The notes beneath the pieces were generated by a model, which made no database searches, was not told the DNA's origin, and worked only from the letters and a program-made list of their open reading frames with translations. The position numbers and the translations under genes are program-made. Positions 52,648-63,129 of a stretch of DNA of 64,000 nt are shown here, one piece after another (positions within the stretch are counted from its first letter, which is position 1; every line of letters begins with the position of its first letter). The DNA lies in assembly GCF_900107305.1 (NCBI RefSeq), contig NZ_FNPL01000016.1, positions 20,987 through 84,986 of the forward strand, in the 5' to 3' direction. The stretch comes from Thermoactinomyces sp. DSM 45892. GTDB taxonomy: Bacteria; Bacillota; Bacilli; Thermoactinomycetales; Thermoactinomycetaceae.

Positions 52648-54174
52648 TCAGTTTTTCAATTGCTGGATTCCCTCTAATGGTATTAGACCATATCCCCATT
52701 TTACTGCTTCTAGCTTACTTAATAGGATATCTGGCATGATTCCAAGCCCGATCGTGCCGAGTACGACTACGAGTATAGTAAGAGCCGGAAAAATCGAGAT
52801 AGATATCTTTTGATCCGAAGTTGCTTTTCCAACAAACATCCGTTGTACAATCCGGAAGTAGTAATAATACGAAATCACAGTCGTAACGAGCAGGGTACTT
52901 ATCAATAGCCACATATGACTTGAAGCAAAGGTATTTAAAGACAAGTTTACTTTTCCAATGAAACCTGCTGTAAGCGGTATTCCCGCTAGCGAGAATAAGA
53001 AGAGAGCCATCGCAGTTGCAAGTCCTGGAGATCGCCGAACTAAACCATCAAAGCTAGTAAGTTCATCATTTCCTGTCTCTTTTGATACGACATGTACGAT
53101 TGCAAATGCCCCGATCGTCATGAACATATAAACAACTAGGTAAAAGCCCACGCTAACAAATATTAAGTTAGACTGTAAGCTGGGAAATATAATAAACAGA
53201 TAGCCTGCTTGGGCAACTCCTGAGTAGGCCAAAGTCCGCTTCACATTCCGCTGTCTAAGAGCAACTGTATTACCCACAATCATCGAAACCGCCGCCAAAA
53301 TCGCCAAAGCCCACATCACATTCTCCCCCCAAATTTCAGAACGGAGAAGGGGATACATTCCAATCAATAAAAAGCGAATCAAAAACAGAATACCTGCTGC
53401 CTTCGATACGACTGCTAAGAACGATGCAACAGGGGAAGAAGCACCTTGATACACGTCTGGTGCCCACATATGGAAGGGTGCTAGCGAGATTTTAAAAGCA
53501 AATCCAACTAGCATCAGACAAAAACCCGCTATAATAAAGAGATCCGATTGAGTACTCTGCACGACTTCTGCCAAACTCTGCCCCAACGAAAATAAATTCG
53601 TCGTCCCTGATACCCCATAAAGAAACGAATATCCATATAAGAAGAAGGCAGAGGAGACACCTCCATAGATAACATATTTCCAAGCAGCTTCTGTGGCAAG
53701 ACGTTCATGCTTTCTCATCCCCACTAAGATGTACGAAGAAATACTTAATAGCTCTAATCCGATAAATAAGGTGATAACATCGACAGAGGATGCCAAGAAC
53801 ATCGCACCTAATAAGGCAGAGAGCATTAAGATATATTCTTCTGCAATATATCGATCGGTCTTATCCGCCTTTTTCCGATCCATCGCTACCAGCATGATTA
53901 GGGCAGTCGATGTTAAGAACAGAAGCTTAAAAACGAGAGACATAGGATCTAGACGATATGTTCCAAATAGGATTTCTGCTGGCTTTAGCGGCAATTGATT
54001 TACTACAAAAACCAAAGCCCCCAGAACACTAGCTAAACCAATAAAGCCAAACCATTTACGTGATAGGGATGAAGGAAAAACCAAGTCCATCACGAGAAGC
54101 AGGACAATCCCAGCGATAATGGTTGTTTCAGGTGTCAAGAGAGACCACTCTATCTGTGCAAATACATTATTCAT
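52648..54174 (-). CDS. nuoN: NADH-quinone oxidoreductase subunit N
   Basis: 508 residues, about 14 helices, antiporter-like proton-pumping subunit of complex I. Seen: ELLSISSYILVGM (conserved intramembrane Glu), FKISLAPFHMWAPDVYQGAS (Lys in helix 7-8) and RTLAYSGVAQAGYLFI. Last gene of the nuo operon, 5 bases after nuoM. Confidence 0.95.
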   Translation of the reverse strand: MNNVFAQIEWSLLTPETTIIAGIVLLLVMDLVFPSSLSRKWFGFIGLASVLGALVFVVNQLPLKPAEILFGTYRLDPMSLVFKLLFLTSTALIMLVAMDRKKADKTDRYIAEEYILMLSALLGAMFLASSVDVITLFIGLELLSISSYILVGMRKHERLATEAAWKYVIYGGVSSAFFLYGYSFLYGVSGTTNLFSLGQSLAEVVQSTQSDLFIIAGFCLMLVGFAFKISLAPFHMWAPDVYQGASSPVASFLAVVSKAAGILFLIRFLLIGMYPLLRSEIWGENVMWALAILAAVSMIVGNTVALRQRNVKRTLAYSGVAQAGYLFIIFPSLQSNLIFVSVGFYLVVYMFMTIGAFAIVHVVSKETGNDELTSFDGLVRRSPGLATAMALFLFSLAGIPLTAGFIGKVNLSLNTFASSHMWLLISTLLVTTVISYYYYFRIVQRMFVGKATSDQKISISIFPALTILVVVLGTIGLGIMPDILLSKLEAVKWGYGLIPLEGIQQLKN

Positions 54175-54179
54175 TATCC

Positions 54180-55667
54180 TTACCCCCCTATCTGAATGGT
54201 CTGCTGGAGTTGGTTTCCAATCCAGTCTGGATCAATCCCCATCCAAATCGATAAAATGACTAGTAACAACATCGGCAGCCATTCCCTCACTTGGATATCT
54301 TGTAAATGTTGAAAACGAGTTACAGATTGCCCATACGTTACTTTTAACAAAGCCCTTAAGGTATAAGCAGCCGCGATAATAAACCCAAAAGAGCCGATAA
54401 TCGCAATCTGTGGATTTACTTGATATACCCCTAAGAAAGCAATCAACTCACTCACAAAACCCGACAATCCCGGAAGACCCAATAATCCCATAGCCCCCAC
54501 CATAAACAAACCTGATAATATCGGAAGTTGCTTCGCTAACCCTCCTAATTCAATCAATTCTGTCGTACGTGTACGCTCTACTAAACTGGTAATGAGAAAG
54601 AAGAGAAGCGCTGATATGATCCCGTGTGAAATAGCCTGATAAATTGCTCCTTGCATCCCCGCTTCCGTCAATGAAGCGAGGCCGATTACGAGAATCCCCA
54701 TATGGCTAACACTTGAATACGCAATCACACTTTTTAACTCTTTTTGGGAAAATGCAAGCACCGCTCCGTACAGAATACCGATCAAACCTAGAATCATAAG
54801 CCCCGTTGCGATCTGTGCAAAGAGCGTCGGAAATAATCCAACACCGAAACGAATCATGCCATATGCGCCCATTTTTAGCAAAACACCCGCGTGAATCATC
54901 ACCACAGGTGGCGGTGCCTCCACATGAACTTTTAACATCCATGTGTGGAACGGGAAAACAGGCAATTTAATGGCAAATGCAATCATGAAACTGAGAAAGA
55001 TTCCCCATACAAATGTAGTAGCCTCCGGAGGCAGTCCTCCTAAATCAACTTGTGCAAAGACGGCTTTGATTTGATCTAATTCAAGCGTACTCGTAAAAGC
55101 TAACAAGCCCATGATCGCAAAGAGCAGAAAAGCAGAGCCAAGCCCGTTATAGAGCAAGAACATGTACGATGCTCTTTTCTTTTCCAAACTACCCCAACCA
55201 CTTATGAGAAGGAATAACGTAACCAGTGTCATTTCAAAAAACAGGAAGAAGAGAAGGAGATTTTGGGAAGCAAATACACCAAGAATCCCCACTTCTAACA
55301 GCAACAACAGGGAATAATATAGCTTCGTCTTCGTTGTGATGTAGAGTGAAGCGATCCCTGCAAATAAGACAATCGCCGCAGTGAGAAGCAACATCATAAC
55401 CGATAACCCATCTACTCCTAAGTGGTAAAACAGTTTCATACCGCCAATGTGAAACCATTCAAACTTCTGTGTCCATTGAAGCACGCTCGCCCCGCTATCT
55501 AATCGTTGATAGAGATAGATACTAAGGGCAAGTGAGGGAAGCATCGCGAGTAAACCAATCATACGATGCCAAGAGGCTTTCGCACTAGGTACGACAGCCA
55601 AGAATAGCAAACCAAGTAAAGGAGCAAATATAATGAGACTTAGGAGCCAGTGCTGTAGAGCATTCAT
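54180..55667 (-). CDS. nuoM: NADH-quinone oxidoreductase subunit M
   Basis: 495 residues, about 14 helices. Proton-translocating antiporter-like subunit. FFEMTLVTLFLLISGWGS holds the key Glu; KLPVFPFHTWMLKVHVEAPP and AYSSVSHMGILVIG are conserved. Overlaps nuoL by four bases, so the two are translationally coupled. Confidence 0.96.
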   Translation of the reverse strand: MNALQHWLLSLIIFAPLLGLLFLAVVPSAKASWHRMIGLLAMLPSLALSIYLYQRLDSGASVLQWTQKFEWFHIGGMKLFYHLGVDGLSVMMLLLTAAIVLFAGIASLYITTKTKLYYSLLLLLEVGILGVFASQNLLLFFLFFEMTLVTLFLLISGWGSLEKKRASYMFLLYNGLGSAFLLFAIMGLLAFTSTLELDQIKAVFAQVDLGGLPPEATTFVWGIFLSFMIAFAIKLPVFPFHTWMLKVHVEAPPPVVMIHAGVLLKMGAYGMIRFGVGLFPTLFAQIATGLMILGLIGILYGAVLAFSQKELKSVIAYSSVSHMGILVIGLASLTEAGMQGAIYQAISHGIISALLFFLITSLVERTRTTELIELGGLAKQLPILSGLFMVGAMGLLGLPGLSGFVSELIAFLGVYQVNPQIAIIGSFGFIIAAAYTLRALLKVTYGQSVTRFQHLQDIQVREWLPMLLLVILSIWMGIDPDWIGNQLQQTIQIGG

Positions 55668-57526
55668 CCGATCAACCTCCCGAATGCCAAACTAACAAAT
55701 AAAATCAAGAATGCTACGAGACTTACCCATACATATGTTTGAACCTGCCCATTTTGCATCATCGAGCCCAATCTGCCTATAGACATCGTGCCCCAACCCA
55801 CAAATCGGACAAGACCACCGACGACAAAGCGATCAAATCCGTTCAGGAACCACGCAACTGCTTTCAACGATGAGACAAACATTATCTGATAAAGCTCATC
55901 GATCCAATATTTCCGATACGATACCTGATAAAGCCAAGAGAGCCTTTTAGCCAATCCTTCTGCTGATCCCTGCTTCCACACATATAGAAAAGTAGCAAGC
56001 AAGATCCCTAGCAAGGAGGCTCCTACAGCTGAACCAATCAACCAAAGTGGTGCATGACCCGGTAACTTCGATATCTGAGTAATCGTTTCCGCGTTCCCAC
56101 TCGTCGTTGGAAAAGAAAAGAATCCCCCCACGATCGAAAATACCGCTAAAACAGCTAAACTAATCTTCATACTCCAAGAAATCGAACGAACTTTTTGGTC
56201 CCCGCGAGATTTCTTTGCAAACACTAAGTAAAAGAGCCGGAACATGTAAAAGGCTGTAAAAAAGGTTGTGAGTAGCCCGATCACTAACAAATCCGTCTTA
56301 CCCGATAACTGTATCGCATAAAGGATTTCATCTTTTGAGAAAAATCCGGAGAACGGCGGGATTCCGGCAATCGACAAACATCCGATTAAGAAAGGAATGC
56401 CAAGCCATTTGGAATACTTCCATAGTCCACCCATTTTGCGAATGTCTTGCTCATGATGCAAGGCAACTATTACCGCACCAGCCGATAGGAAGAGAAGGGC
56501 TTTGAAAAATCCATGTGTGAGCAGATGGAAACTACTAGCATAAACAGAACCTACACCCATTCCTAGCATCATAAAGCCTAGTTGACTAACGGTCGAGTAC
56601 GCTAAAACTCGTTTGATATCGTTCTGTGTAACCGCAATCGTGGCCGCAAATAAAGCTGTAAAGCCACCGATATAGGCTACCGTTGTAAGAGCAACCTCTG
56701 AACCCTCAAAGAAGAAGAACAGATTCCCTACTAAGTAGACCCCTGCCGCAACCATCGTGGCCGCGTGGATAAGCGCACTTACAGGAGTCGGTCCTTCCAT
56801 CGCATCAGGTAACCAAGTATGTAAAGGGAATTGACCTGATTTCCCCACAGCCCCAACAAAGATGAGAATCGCCACCGTTGTCAATGCTCCGCCAGTTAAT
56901 ACACCCGAGCTAACTGCTTCTTGAATCACTCGTAGATCAAAACTACCTACCTTTTGATAGATCATAAAGATCGCGATTAATAGGCCAATATCACCAATTC
57001 GCGTAACGATAAATGCTTTTTTAGCCGCTTCCTTTGCTTCCGGTTTAAAATACCAGAATCCTACTAGTAAGAAGGAACACAAGCCTACAAGCTCCCAGAA
57101 GAAATAGATTTGTAGTAAATTAGCGGAGATTACAAGACCTAGCATCGAGCTAGTAAACAGGGAAAGATAGGCATAAAACGTAGTTATGCGAGCATCATTT
57201 TTCATATATCCCATAGAATAAATCTGCACCAATAAACTAACCAGCGAAACTAAGAAAACCATTACGATGTTTAATGGCTCTAACATAAAATCAAGATACA
57301 GCGGCTTACCTGCTATTGAAAACCACTGATATTTCACTGTTTGAATCACACTTTGCTGAAAAATTCCCACCCAAGCTAGATAAACAGCGAAACCAAATGA
57401 AATGCTGATCCCTATCAGACTTAACGTAGCTGCAAGCCTTTTCTTAATCACATCGCGCAAGGCAATCAGAAGGACAAACGCAATCAACGGAAAAAGAGGG
57501 TAAACCCATGCCCAAGTAAACATCAT
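55664..57526 (-). CDS. nuoL: NADH-quinone oxidoreductase subunit L
   Basis: 620 residues, about 16 helices, with the lateral helix at the C-terminus (from about 520). FFWELVGLCSFLLVGFW (conserved Glu), GKSGQFPLHTWLPDAMEGPT and AYSTVSQLGFMMLGMG mark it as the distal proton pump. GAGGTGG precedes the ATG by 8 bases. Confidence 0.96.
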   Translation of the reverse strand: MMFTWAWVYPLFPLIAFVLLIALRDVIKKRLAATLSLIGISISFGFAVYLAWVGIFQQSVIQTVKYQWFSIAGKPLYLDFMLEPLNIVMVFLVSLVSLLVQIYSMGYMKNDARITTFYAYLSLFTSSMLGLVISANLLQIYFFWELVGLCSFLLVGFWYFKPEAKEAAKKAFIVTRIGDIGLLIAIFMIYQKVGSFDLRVIQEAVSSGVLTGGALTTVAILIFVGAVGKSGQFPLHTWLPDAMEGPTPVSALIHAATMVAAGVYLVGNLFFFFEGSEVALTTVAYIGGFTALFAATIAVTQNDIKRVLAYSTVSQLGFMMLGMGVGSVYASSFHLLTHGFFKALLFLSAGAVIVALHHEQDIRKMGGLWKYSKWLGIPFLIGCLSIAGIPPFSGFFSKDEILYAIQLSGKTDLLVIGLLTTFFTAFYMFRLFYLVFAKKSRGDQKVRSISWSMKISLAVLAVFSIVGGFFSFPTTSGNAETITQISKLPGHAPLWLIGSAVGASLLGILLATFLYVWKQGSAEGLAKRLSWLYQVSYRKYWIDELYQIMFVSSLKAVAWFLNGFDRFVVGGLVRFVGWGTMSIGRLGSMMQNGQVQTYVWVSLVAFLILFVSLAFGRLIG

Positions 57527-57540
57527 GCTTCATGCCACCT

Positions 57541-57846
57541 CTATCCCTTCAACAAATTAAATTTCTCTGCATCGATTGTTTCTCGATTGCGATAAATAGC
57601 AAACAAAATCGCAAGACCCACTGCCGCTTCTGCTGCAGCAACTACCACATTAAAGAGCGCAAATACTTGCCCATTCAAATTAGGGACAAGACCCATTTTT
57701 GAAAATGTCACCAAGTTGATATTGGCCGCATTTAGCATTAATTCCAGCGAAAACAGTACAATTACTGCATTCCGTTTGGTCAACACGCCAATCAATCCAA
57801 TGACAAATAGGATCGCGGCAAGCGCTAGATAAGAAGCTATTAACAT
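57541..57846 (-). CDS. nuoK: NADH-quinone oxidoreductase subunit K
   Basis: 101 residues, three helices, with the conserved acidic residues in [16 protein letters not shown] (about 30-45) and [16 protein letters not shown]. Part of the proton channel at the membrane arm base. Its ATG overlaps the nuoJ stop by one base. Confidence 0.96.
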   Translation of the reverse strand: MLIASYLALAAILFVIGLIGVLTKRNAVIVLFSLELMLNAANINLVTFSKMGLVPNLNGQVFALFNVVVAAAEAAVGLAILFAIYRNRETIDAEKFNLLKG

Positions 57847-58352
57847 TACTCCTGCCCCTCTTTCTTGGCCATGATAATTGATCCAATCAGAGCAACCAAT
57901 AACAGGATCGAAGCAAGCTCAAACGGAATCATATAAGTCCCAAAAAATAACTCACCGATCTTCTCAATTCCGTATCCGTTGGGATTCGTAGCATCCGAGA
58001 CAAATGTAGCTCTCCGTGATAACAAGACCAAACTTACTAGCAAAACTCCAGCACCTGCTATGCTTAACCAATAGTGAACAGGTCGATTCAGCGTTTCTTC
58101 CGTCTCTTTATGTCTCGTCATCATAATGCCAAATAACATCAAAATGGAGATAGCCCCGGTGTACACCATAATTTGAATAACAGCAAGAAAATCTGCGTTT
58201 AGTAAGAAGTAGATTCCTGCGATACTAAGGAAAGTAAAGGCCATCGATACTCCCATATGAACGACATTTGTGAAGAAAATCATAAAGACAGATCCACAAA
58301 TCGCTAAAACAGATAGGATAAAAAACGCAATAAATTCACCTGTAATCTCCAT
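57846..58352 (-). CDS. nuoJ: NADH-quinone oxidoreductase subunit J
   Basis: 168 residues, five helices. [20 protein letters not shown] and [20 protein letters not shown] are conserved (the latter the pi-bulge helix). Overlaps nuoI and nuoK by one base each, as expected in a tight operon. Confidence 0.95.
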   Translation of the reverse strand: MEITGEFIAFFILSVLAICGSVFMIFFTNVVHMGVSMAFTFLSIAGIYFLLNADFLAVIQIMVYTGAISILMLFGIMMTRHKETEETLNRPVHYWLSIAGAGVLLVSLVLLSRRATFVSDATNPNGYGIEKIGELFFGTYMIPFELASILLLVALIGSIIMAKKEGQE

Positions 58353-58804
58353 TACTTCGTCCCCCCTGCAGCCCCAGGCGGTTTGCTAGACATATTTTCT
58401 TGACGGACATTTTGATTGTTATCATGAAGCCACTGCATATTCTTAAATAGGTCATCACGGCTATAAGTGGCTAATTCAAAATTATTGGTCATCACAATCG
58501 CTTCTGTGGGGCAAACTTCAGTACACAAGTCACACAAAATGCAAATTTCAAAATTTATATCATAAACTTCAATTACTTTTCCTTTTTTCTCAGGATCTGG
58601 ATTTCTTTTTCCTGTGAGCGTAATACAATCGGTTGGACAAACCAACGCACATTGATTACACACAATGCATTTCTCCGCATCAAAATGCTGAATCCCTCGA
58701 AATCGATCTGGAACGGGAATGGGTTCCGCAGGGTAATTATAGGTAACCTTCGGCTTGGTCATGTTTTTCAATGTTACACCAAGCCCTTTTACCAATCCAA
58801 ACAT
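58352..58804 (-). CDS. nuoI: NADH-quinone oxidoreductase subunit I (two 4Fe-4S clusters)
   Basis: 150 residues. Two ferredoxin motifs, CIVCNQCALVCPTDC and CILCDLCTEVCPTEA, hold clusters N6a and N6b, which carry electrons to N2 in NuoB. The C-terminal 25 residues are a polar Asn/Gly-rich tail. ATG 58804 follows AGGTGG by 6 bases; an upstream frame is longer but has no site. Confidence 0.96.
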   Translation of the reverse strand: MFGLVKGLGVTLKNMTKPKVTYNYPAEPIPVPDRFRGIQHFDAEKCIVCNQCALVCPTDCITLTGKRNPDPEKKGKVIEVYDINFEICILCDLCTEVCPTEAIVMTNNFELATYSRDDLFKNMQWLHDNNQNVRQENMSSKPPGAAGGTK

Positions 58805-58833
58805 TCTGTTCCACCTACCTTGTCTCAATCAAA

Positions 58834-59808
58834 TCAATAAAATGAAGAAAGAACGGGTATTTCTTTGAAGATCGCGGTTAAGAAAATATTGAGAAGCGAT
58901 AATGGAAGCAGTACTTTCCAAGCAAACTGCATAAGTTGATCGACACGCAATCGTGGCATCGTGGCCCGAATCCAAAATAATGAAAATACAACTAGTGAAA
59001 ACTTTAGTAGGAACCAAAAGATCCCAGGAATCATCACCAAACCAAACAATGGAAGCCATCCACCTAAAAAGAGACACGTAGTAAGCGATGCCATCGCAAA
59101 TACATACACATACTCCGCGAGCATAAAGAAAGCAAAACGAAATCCAGTATACTCCACGTGATATCCAGCTACTAACTCTGACTCCGCCTCTGGCAAATCA
59201 AAAGGGGTGCGATTTAACTCCGCCAAGGAAGCAATGAAAAAGATGAGAAACGCTAAGAATTGTGGAACGATAAACCAAACTTTTTTCTGCGCTAAGACAA
59301 TATCGTTTAAATCTAAAGACCCAGTCGTCATCACGATCCCAACCACAGAAAGCACAAGTGGAATCTCATAACTAATCATCTGTGCTGCTGAACGCATTCC
59401 ACCAAGTAGTGAGTATTTATTATTCGAAGCCCAAGCTCCTGTCAAAATCCCAATGATGGTAATACTAGAGATCGCAATATAATACAGAAGCCCCACCGCA
59501 AAATCACCAAACTGCCATGAATCTGTAAAGGGAATGACGGCCAATACAGCAAATGCTGGCACAAATGCTATAATAGGCGCTAATTTGAATAAAGAGCGGT
59601 CTGCTTTCCCTGGTACTATATCTTCTTTCAACAATAGTTTTGCCACATCTGCAATCGTTTGAAATAATCCCCAGGGACCTACCTGATTGGGACCAGGTCG
59701 ATTCTGAATCCACCCAATGACTTTCCGCTCAAACAAAATGGCATATGTCACAAAACCAAGTAATAGAAGCATTAAGATGATCGGACCGAGATAGAAGAAC
59801 AAATCCAT
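58834..59808 (-). CDS. nuoH: NADH-quinone oxidoreductase subunit H
   Basis: 324 residues, eight helices. ERKVIGWIQNRPGPNQVGPW and NRTPFDLPEAESELVAGYHV (quinone-chamber loop) are highly conserved. ATG 59808 overlaps the nuoD stop by one base (TAATG); the longer upstream frame lies within nuoD and is rejected. Confidence 0.96.
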   Translation of the reverse strand: MDLFFYLGPIILMLLLLGFVTYAILFERKVIGWIQNRPGPNQVGPWGLFQTIADVAKLLLKEDIVPGKADRSLFKLAPIIAFVPAFAVLAVIPFTDSWQFGDFAVGLLYYIAISSITIIGILTGAWASNNKYSLLGGMRSAAQMISYEIPLVLSVVGIVMTTGSLDLNDIVLAQKKVWFIVPQFLAFLIFFIASLAELNRTPFDLPEAESELVAGYHVEYTGFRFAFFMLAEYVYVFAMASLTTCLFLGGWLPLFGLVMIPGIFWFLLKFSLVVFSLFWIRATMPRLRVDQLMQFAWKVLLPLSLLNIFLTAIFKEIPVLSSFY

Positions 59809-60911
59809 TACCCATCCACCTCTCCCAAAATAATATCGATCCCACCTAAAATCGCAACCAAGTTTGAAATATTCTCCCCTTTTAGTAATTCTGGCAAGAT
59901 CTGAAGGTTGTAAAAGGATGGACGACGGAATTTCAAACGCCACGGCTTATTCTTCCCATTGCTGACGATATGACAGCCTAACTCTCCTCGAGGAGACTCC
60001 ACTCCTGCATAAACCTCCCCTTCTGGCACACGTAGTACTTTCGGCACTTTCCCCATAATCGGGCCTTCCTTTATCACACCAAGAACTTGCTTCACGATTT
60101 TTAACGACTCTGCTATCTCCTGCATACGAAGATGATACTTATCTAATACATCACCAGTTTCACCCACTGGAATCTCAAATTGGAACTGATGATATAGCGA
60201 ATACGACTGATGTTGCCTTAAATCCCACGGAACTCCTGTCACACGCAGATTACTTCCTGATAAGGCATAGGAAAGGGCTTGTTCTTTTGTATAAATCCCA
60301 ATCCCTCTAGTCCGTTGGAGAAAAATGTCATTACCTGAAATCAAATCATGATACGTATTCAATTCCTTTTGCATGTATCGAACAAATTCTTCCACTTTCT
60401 GAAGCCATCCATCTGGAGCATCCCACTTCACGCCGCCTACACGCATATAGTTATATGTCAAACGCGCACCGCAAAGCTCATTAAATAGGTTCAAAATGGT
60501 TTCGCGATCCTTGAAACAGTAAAGGAATGGACTCATCGCACCTAAATCAAGTAGATACGTTCCTACCCAAACTAAATGGCTGGCAACCCGATTTAATTCC
60601 ATCGTAATCATGCGAAGATACTCTGCGCGCTCAGGTATTTCTAGACCCATTAATAACTCCGTTGCATGGACCACCGCATAGTTATTCGTCATCGCGGATA
60701 CATAATCGAGGCGATCCGTATAAGGGATAATCTGTGTATAGGTTAAATCTTCCGCTAACTTTTCTGTTCCACGATGCAGATAACCTACCACTGGATCAAC
60801 CTCACGAATCATCTCTCCATCAATCTTGATGACCAGACGTAAAACTCCGTGGGTACTAGGATGCTGTGGGCCCATATTTAATAACATTTCTTCTGTACGT
60901 AGCATGCTCAC
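59808..60911 (-). CDS. nuoD: NADH-quinone oxidoreductase subunit D (49 kDa)
   Basis: 367 residues. LNMGPQHPSTHGVLRLV at the N-terminus (quinone-site His), YTDRLDYVSAMTNNYA (quinone-contact Tyr region) and ESPRGELGCHIVSNG toward the end are conserved. It forms the quinone site with NuoB. Overlaps nuoC by four bases. Confidence 0.96.
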   Translation of the reverse strand: MSMLRTEEMLLNMGPQHPSTHGVLRLVIKIDGEMIREVDPVVGYLHRGTEKLAEDLTYTQIIPYTDRLDYVSAMTNNYAVVHATELLMGLEIPERAEYLRMITMELNRVASHLVWVGTYLLDLGAMSPFLYCFKDRETILNLFNELCGARLTYNYMRVGGVKWDAPDGWLQKVEEFVRYMQKELNTYHDLISGNDIFLQRTRGIGIYTKEQALSYALSGSNLRVTGVPWDLRQHQSYSLYHQFQFEIPVGETGDVLDKYHLRMQEIAESLKIVKQVLGVIKEGPIMGKVPKVLRVPEGEVYAGVESPRGELGCHIVSNGKNKPWRLKFRRPSFYNLQILPELLKGENISNLVAILGGIDIILGEVDG

Positions 60912-61792
60912 ACCCCCTCATCATACGGCACATAATCTTTACGTAGTGGATGCCCAACCCATTGATCTGTCAACATAATTCGGCGCAGATCTGGATGTCC
61001 CTCGAACGTAATCCCCATCAAATCATACGCTTCTCGTTCATTCCAATTAGCAGCATCCCAGATATCAGCCACTGAATCCACTTTTGCTTCTGTCCGATCT
61101 ACTTTGATTCGCACCCCAAGGCGTTCTTTATGAGGGAATGAAAAGAGATGCACAACCACTTCCAAATGAGTTTCATAATCCACGGATGAAAAGTTCTGTA
61201 CATAATGAAACTGGCAATCTGGATGGTTTCGTAAATGAAGAGCAAGAGAACGCCACCACTCACCCTTTACAACCAAAGTGGGTAGATCATGATTCACTCG
61301 ATTAATAAAGGCATCCTCTAAATGCTCGGATCCCTCTAGCTCCTTTAGTCTAACCACAAACTTATCCAACCAAGGTTGTTTACGAGAGGGCTCTAATGGC
61401 TTCTCCACAACTGGTTTCTTCACCGCTGGACGTGGTGTAGCCGTTGGCTTCTTAGGTGGAACAGATGCTGCCTGAGGCTTCGTTACAGCTTCTCCTGCCT
61501 GCTCCGACAAAGGATTGGCCGATGTTTGAGCATCTTGTTCCTTTCTCACTGAGTCACTCTTTTCAGAACCCTTCTTCGCTTCTTCTCGAGGTAGGGTACC
61601 TGACTTGGGAGCGCCTTGTTCTTTACTTACTGGTTGATTCTTCGCAGAACCCTTTTCCGTTGCTCCTTGTGATAGGGCATCTGACTTGGGAGCGCCTTGT
61701 TCCTTGCCTACTGAGTCACTCATTGCAACTCCCTCATTCGTCACGGCTTTCGCTTCGGTAGCAAGTTTTTTTTCTTTTTTTTGGTCACTCAC
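60908..61792 (-). CDS. nuoC: NADH-quinone oxidoreductase subunit C with repetitive N-terminal extension
   Basis: 294 residues. The catalytic-arm domain (30 kDa subunit) is the C-terminal 155 or so: [40 protein letters not shown] and [20 protein letters not shown]. The first 135 residues are a low-complexity extension rich in Lys, Glu, Ser, Ala and Pro, with three imperfect 27-residue repeats built around [13 protein letters not shown]. Standard NuoC begins near the folded part. Extended NuoC proteins are known in Bacillales, but this repeated form is notable. Confidence 0.94.
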   Translation of the reverse strand: MSDQKKEKKLATEAKAVTNEGVAMSDSVGKEQGAPKSDALSQGATEKGSAKNQPVSKEQGAPKSGTLPREEAKKGSEKSDSVRKEQDAQTSANPLSEQAGEAVTKPQAASVPPKKPTATPRPAVKKPVVEKPLEPSRKQPWLDKFVVRLKELEGSEHLEDAFINRVNHDLPTLVVKGEWWRSLALHLRNHPDCQFHYVQNFSSVDYETHLEVVVHLFSFPHKERLGVRIKVDRTEAKVDSVADIWDAANWNEREAYDLMGITFEGHPDLRRIMLTDQWVGHPLRKDYVPYDEGV

Positions 61793-62306
61793 GGATTGTC
61801 ACTCGCTTTCCGTGCTTCGCTTCATAGCGAATCTTTTCTTGTAATTTGTGGATTCCATATATTAACGCGGCTGGATTAGGGGGGCAACCAGGTATGTACA
61901 CATCAACCGGCACAATTTGATCGACACCTTTTACTACTGAGTAGGACTTAATATAAGGTCCTCCTGCTGTCGCACAAGACCCCATCGCGATAACCCACTT
62001 AGGCTCCGGCATTTGATCGTATAATCTACGTAAAAGTGGTGCCATTTTCTTCGTCACCGTACCTGCAACAATCATCACATCTGACTGCCTAGGAGAAGCA
62101 CGGAAAATCACTCCAAAACGGTCCAAGTCATAGTGAGAGCCACCTGTTCCCATCATTTCAATCGCACAACAAGCAAGACCAAATGTAAGCGGCCACAAAG
62201 AATTGCTACGAATAAGAGCTTTCATTTGCTCGAGATTCGTAGTTAGTACATTTCGCTGTAGCTCTTGCTCCTCAAACGGAGAAAAATCCTCAAAATTTAC
62301 TCCCAT
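61785..62306 (-). CDS. nuoB: NADH-quinone oxidoreductase subunit B
   Basis: 173 residues. Cluster N2 ligands are visible: the tandem Cys in [11 protein letters not shown] (about 49-59), GSCATAGG and GCPPNP. It passes electrons to quinone with NuoD. ATG 62306 follows GAAGGTG by 5 bases and overlaps the end of nuoA. Confidence 0.96.
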   Translation of the reverse strand: MGVNFEDFSPFEEQELQRNVLTTNLEQMKALIRSNSLWPLTFGLACCAIEMMGTGGSHYDLDRFGVIFRASPRQSDVMIVAGTVTKKMAPLLRRLYDQMPEPKWVIAMGSCATAGGPYIKSYSVVKGVDQIVPVDVYIPGCPPNPAALIYGIHKLQEKIRYEAKHGKRVTIRE

Positions 62307-62671
62307 TTCAACACCTTCTTTTTCCAAGCATAGGCGAGGCCTAATACCAAAAGCCCAATAAAGATAAGCATTTCATACAAAACCCATACACCTAGTGTAG
62401 CCCGCAAGGAATCATATGCGACTGCCCATGGATAGAGAAAAATAGTCTCCACATCGAAAATAACAAAGAGAAGAGCAAATAAATAATAACGCACGTGGAA
62501 CTGTACCCATCCCTCTCCAGTTGGATCTACACCACTTTCGTACGTGATTGCTTTTCGAGAAGATGGTTGATTCGGTCTTAACCATTTCCCAACTGTCAAT
62601 GCTGCCACAGGTAACAATATCCCGAGTGCAATAAACCAAGCAATCGTTAGAAAACTAGCCCCTAACTCCAT
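62297..62671 (-). CDS. nuoA: NADH-quinone oxidoreductase subunit A
   Basis: 124 residues, three helices. [20 protein letters not shown] (about 44-63) and [16 protein letters not shown], with its conserved acidic residues, mark it. First gene of the nuoABCDHIJKLMN operon; GGGAGGG lies before the ATG. NuoE, F and G are absent, so the electron donor is probably not a standard NADH module, as in many Bacillales. Confidence 0.95.
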   Translation of the reverse strand: MELGASFLTIAWFIALGILLPVAALTVGKWLRPNQPSSRKAITYESGVDPTGEGWVQFHVRYYLFALLFVIFDVETIFLYPWAVAYDSLRATLGVWVLYEMLIFIGLLVLGLAYAWKKKVLKWE

Positions 62672-62813
62672 GCAAAAGCCCTCCCTAGCCCAAATAACCT
62701 ATATCCTTCTAACAAACTATGCGCGTAACCTGATCCTCAACAACAAAATCAAAAAAATAACAAACTAGAATCAATAGAATGATTTTATATATTGTTTTGA
62801 ATCATTAATAATG

Positions 62814-62842
62814 ATTATAGCAAAAGGCTAAAATAGTGTCTA
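62814..62842 (-). promoter_or_regulatory. nuo operon promoter
   Basis: Minus strand TAGACA, 17 bases, TATAAT, a near-consensus sigma-A promoter about 140 bases before nuoA. The -35 lies inside the left copy of the AAATAGTGTC element. Confidence 0.7.
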
Positions 62843-62976
62843 ATTTGTTGATATCATGTATCTAAAAAAAGTAGATCTCTTTTTTAGAAAACCCGTGGTA
62901 GTCATTGCGATAATCGAACAGACTCTCCATTCCCTTAAATCCAACTTAGCTCATTCCGTATTATTGGACACTATTT
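62831..62976. repeat. Pair of inverted AAATAGTGTC elements
   Basis: AAATAGTGTCTAATTT (62831-62846) recurs inverted as TTATTGGACACTATTT (62961-62976); 13 of 16 positions agree. The left copy overlaps the nuo -35. The right one could be the -35 (TGGACA) of a weak plus-strand promoter. They may be binding sites for one regulator or ends of a small vanished element. Confidence 0.45.
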
Positions 62977-63099
62977 AAAACTTTTAATACAAGTTCTACC
63001 TTTCGCATCTACTATTTACTATTATCAGTCTCATTACGCTATTTGTCAGACTAGACACCTTGTTTCAAAGTTAATTTGTAGATAATTTAAAATAATTTA

Positions 63100-63129
63100 T
63101 AGACACAGTTTTTTAACTTATGATATATT
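63100..63129 (+). promoter_or_regulatory. Promoter of the small secreted protein gene
   Basis: TAGACA, 18 bases, TATATT. The -35 is the same TAGACA used by the nuo promoter. It lies about 95 bases upstream of the ATG. Confidence 0.55.
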
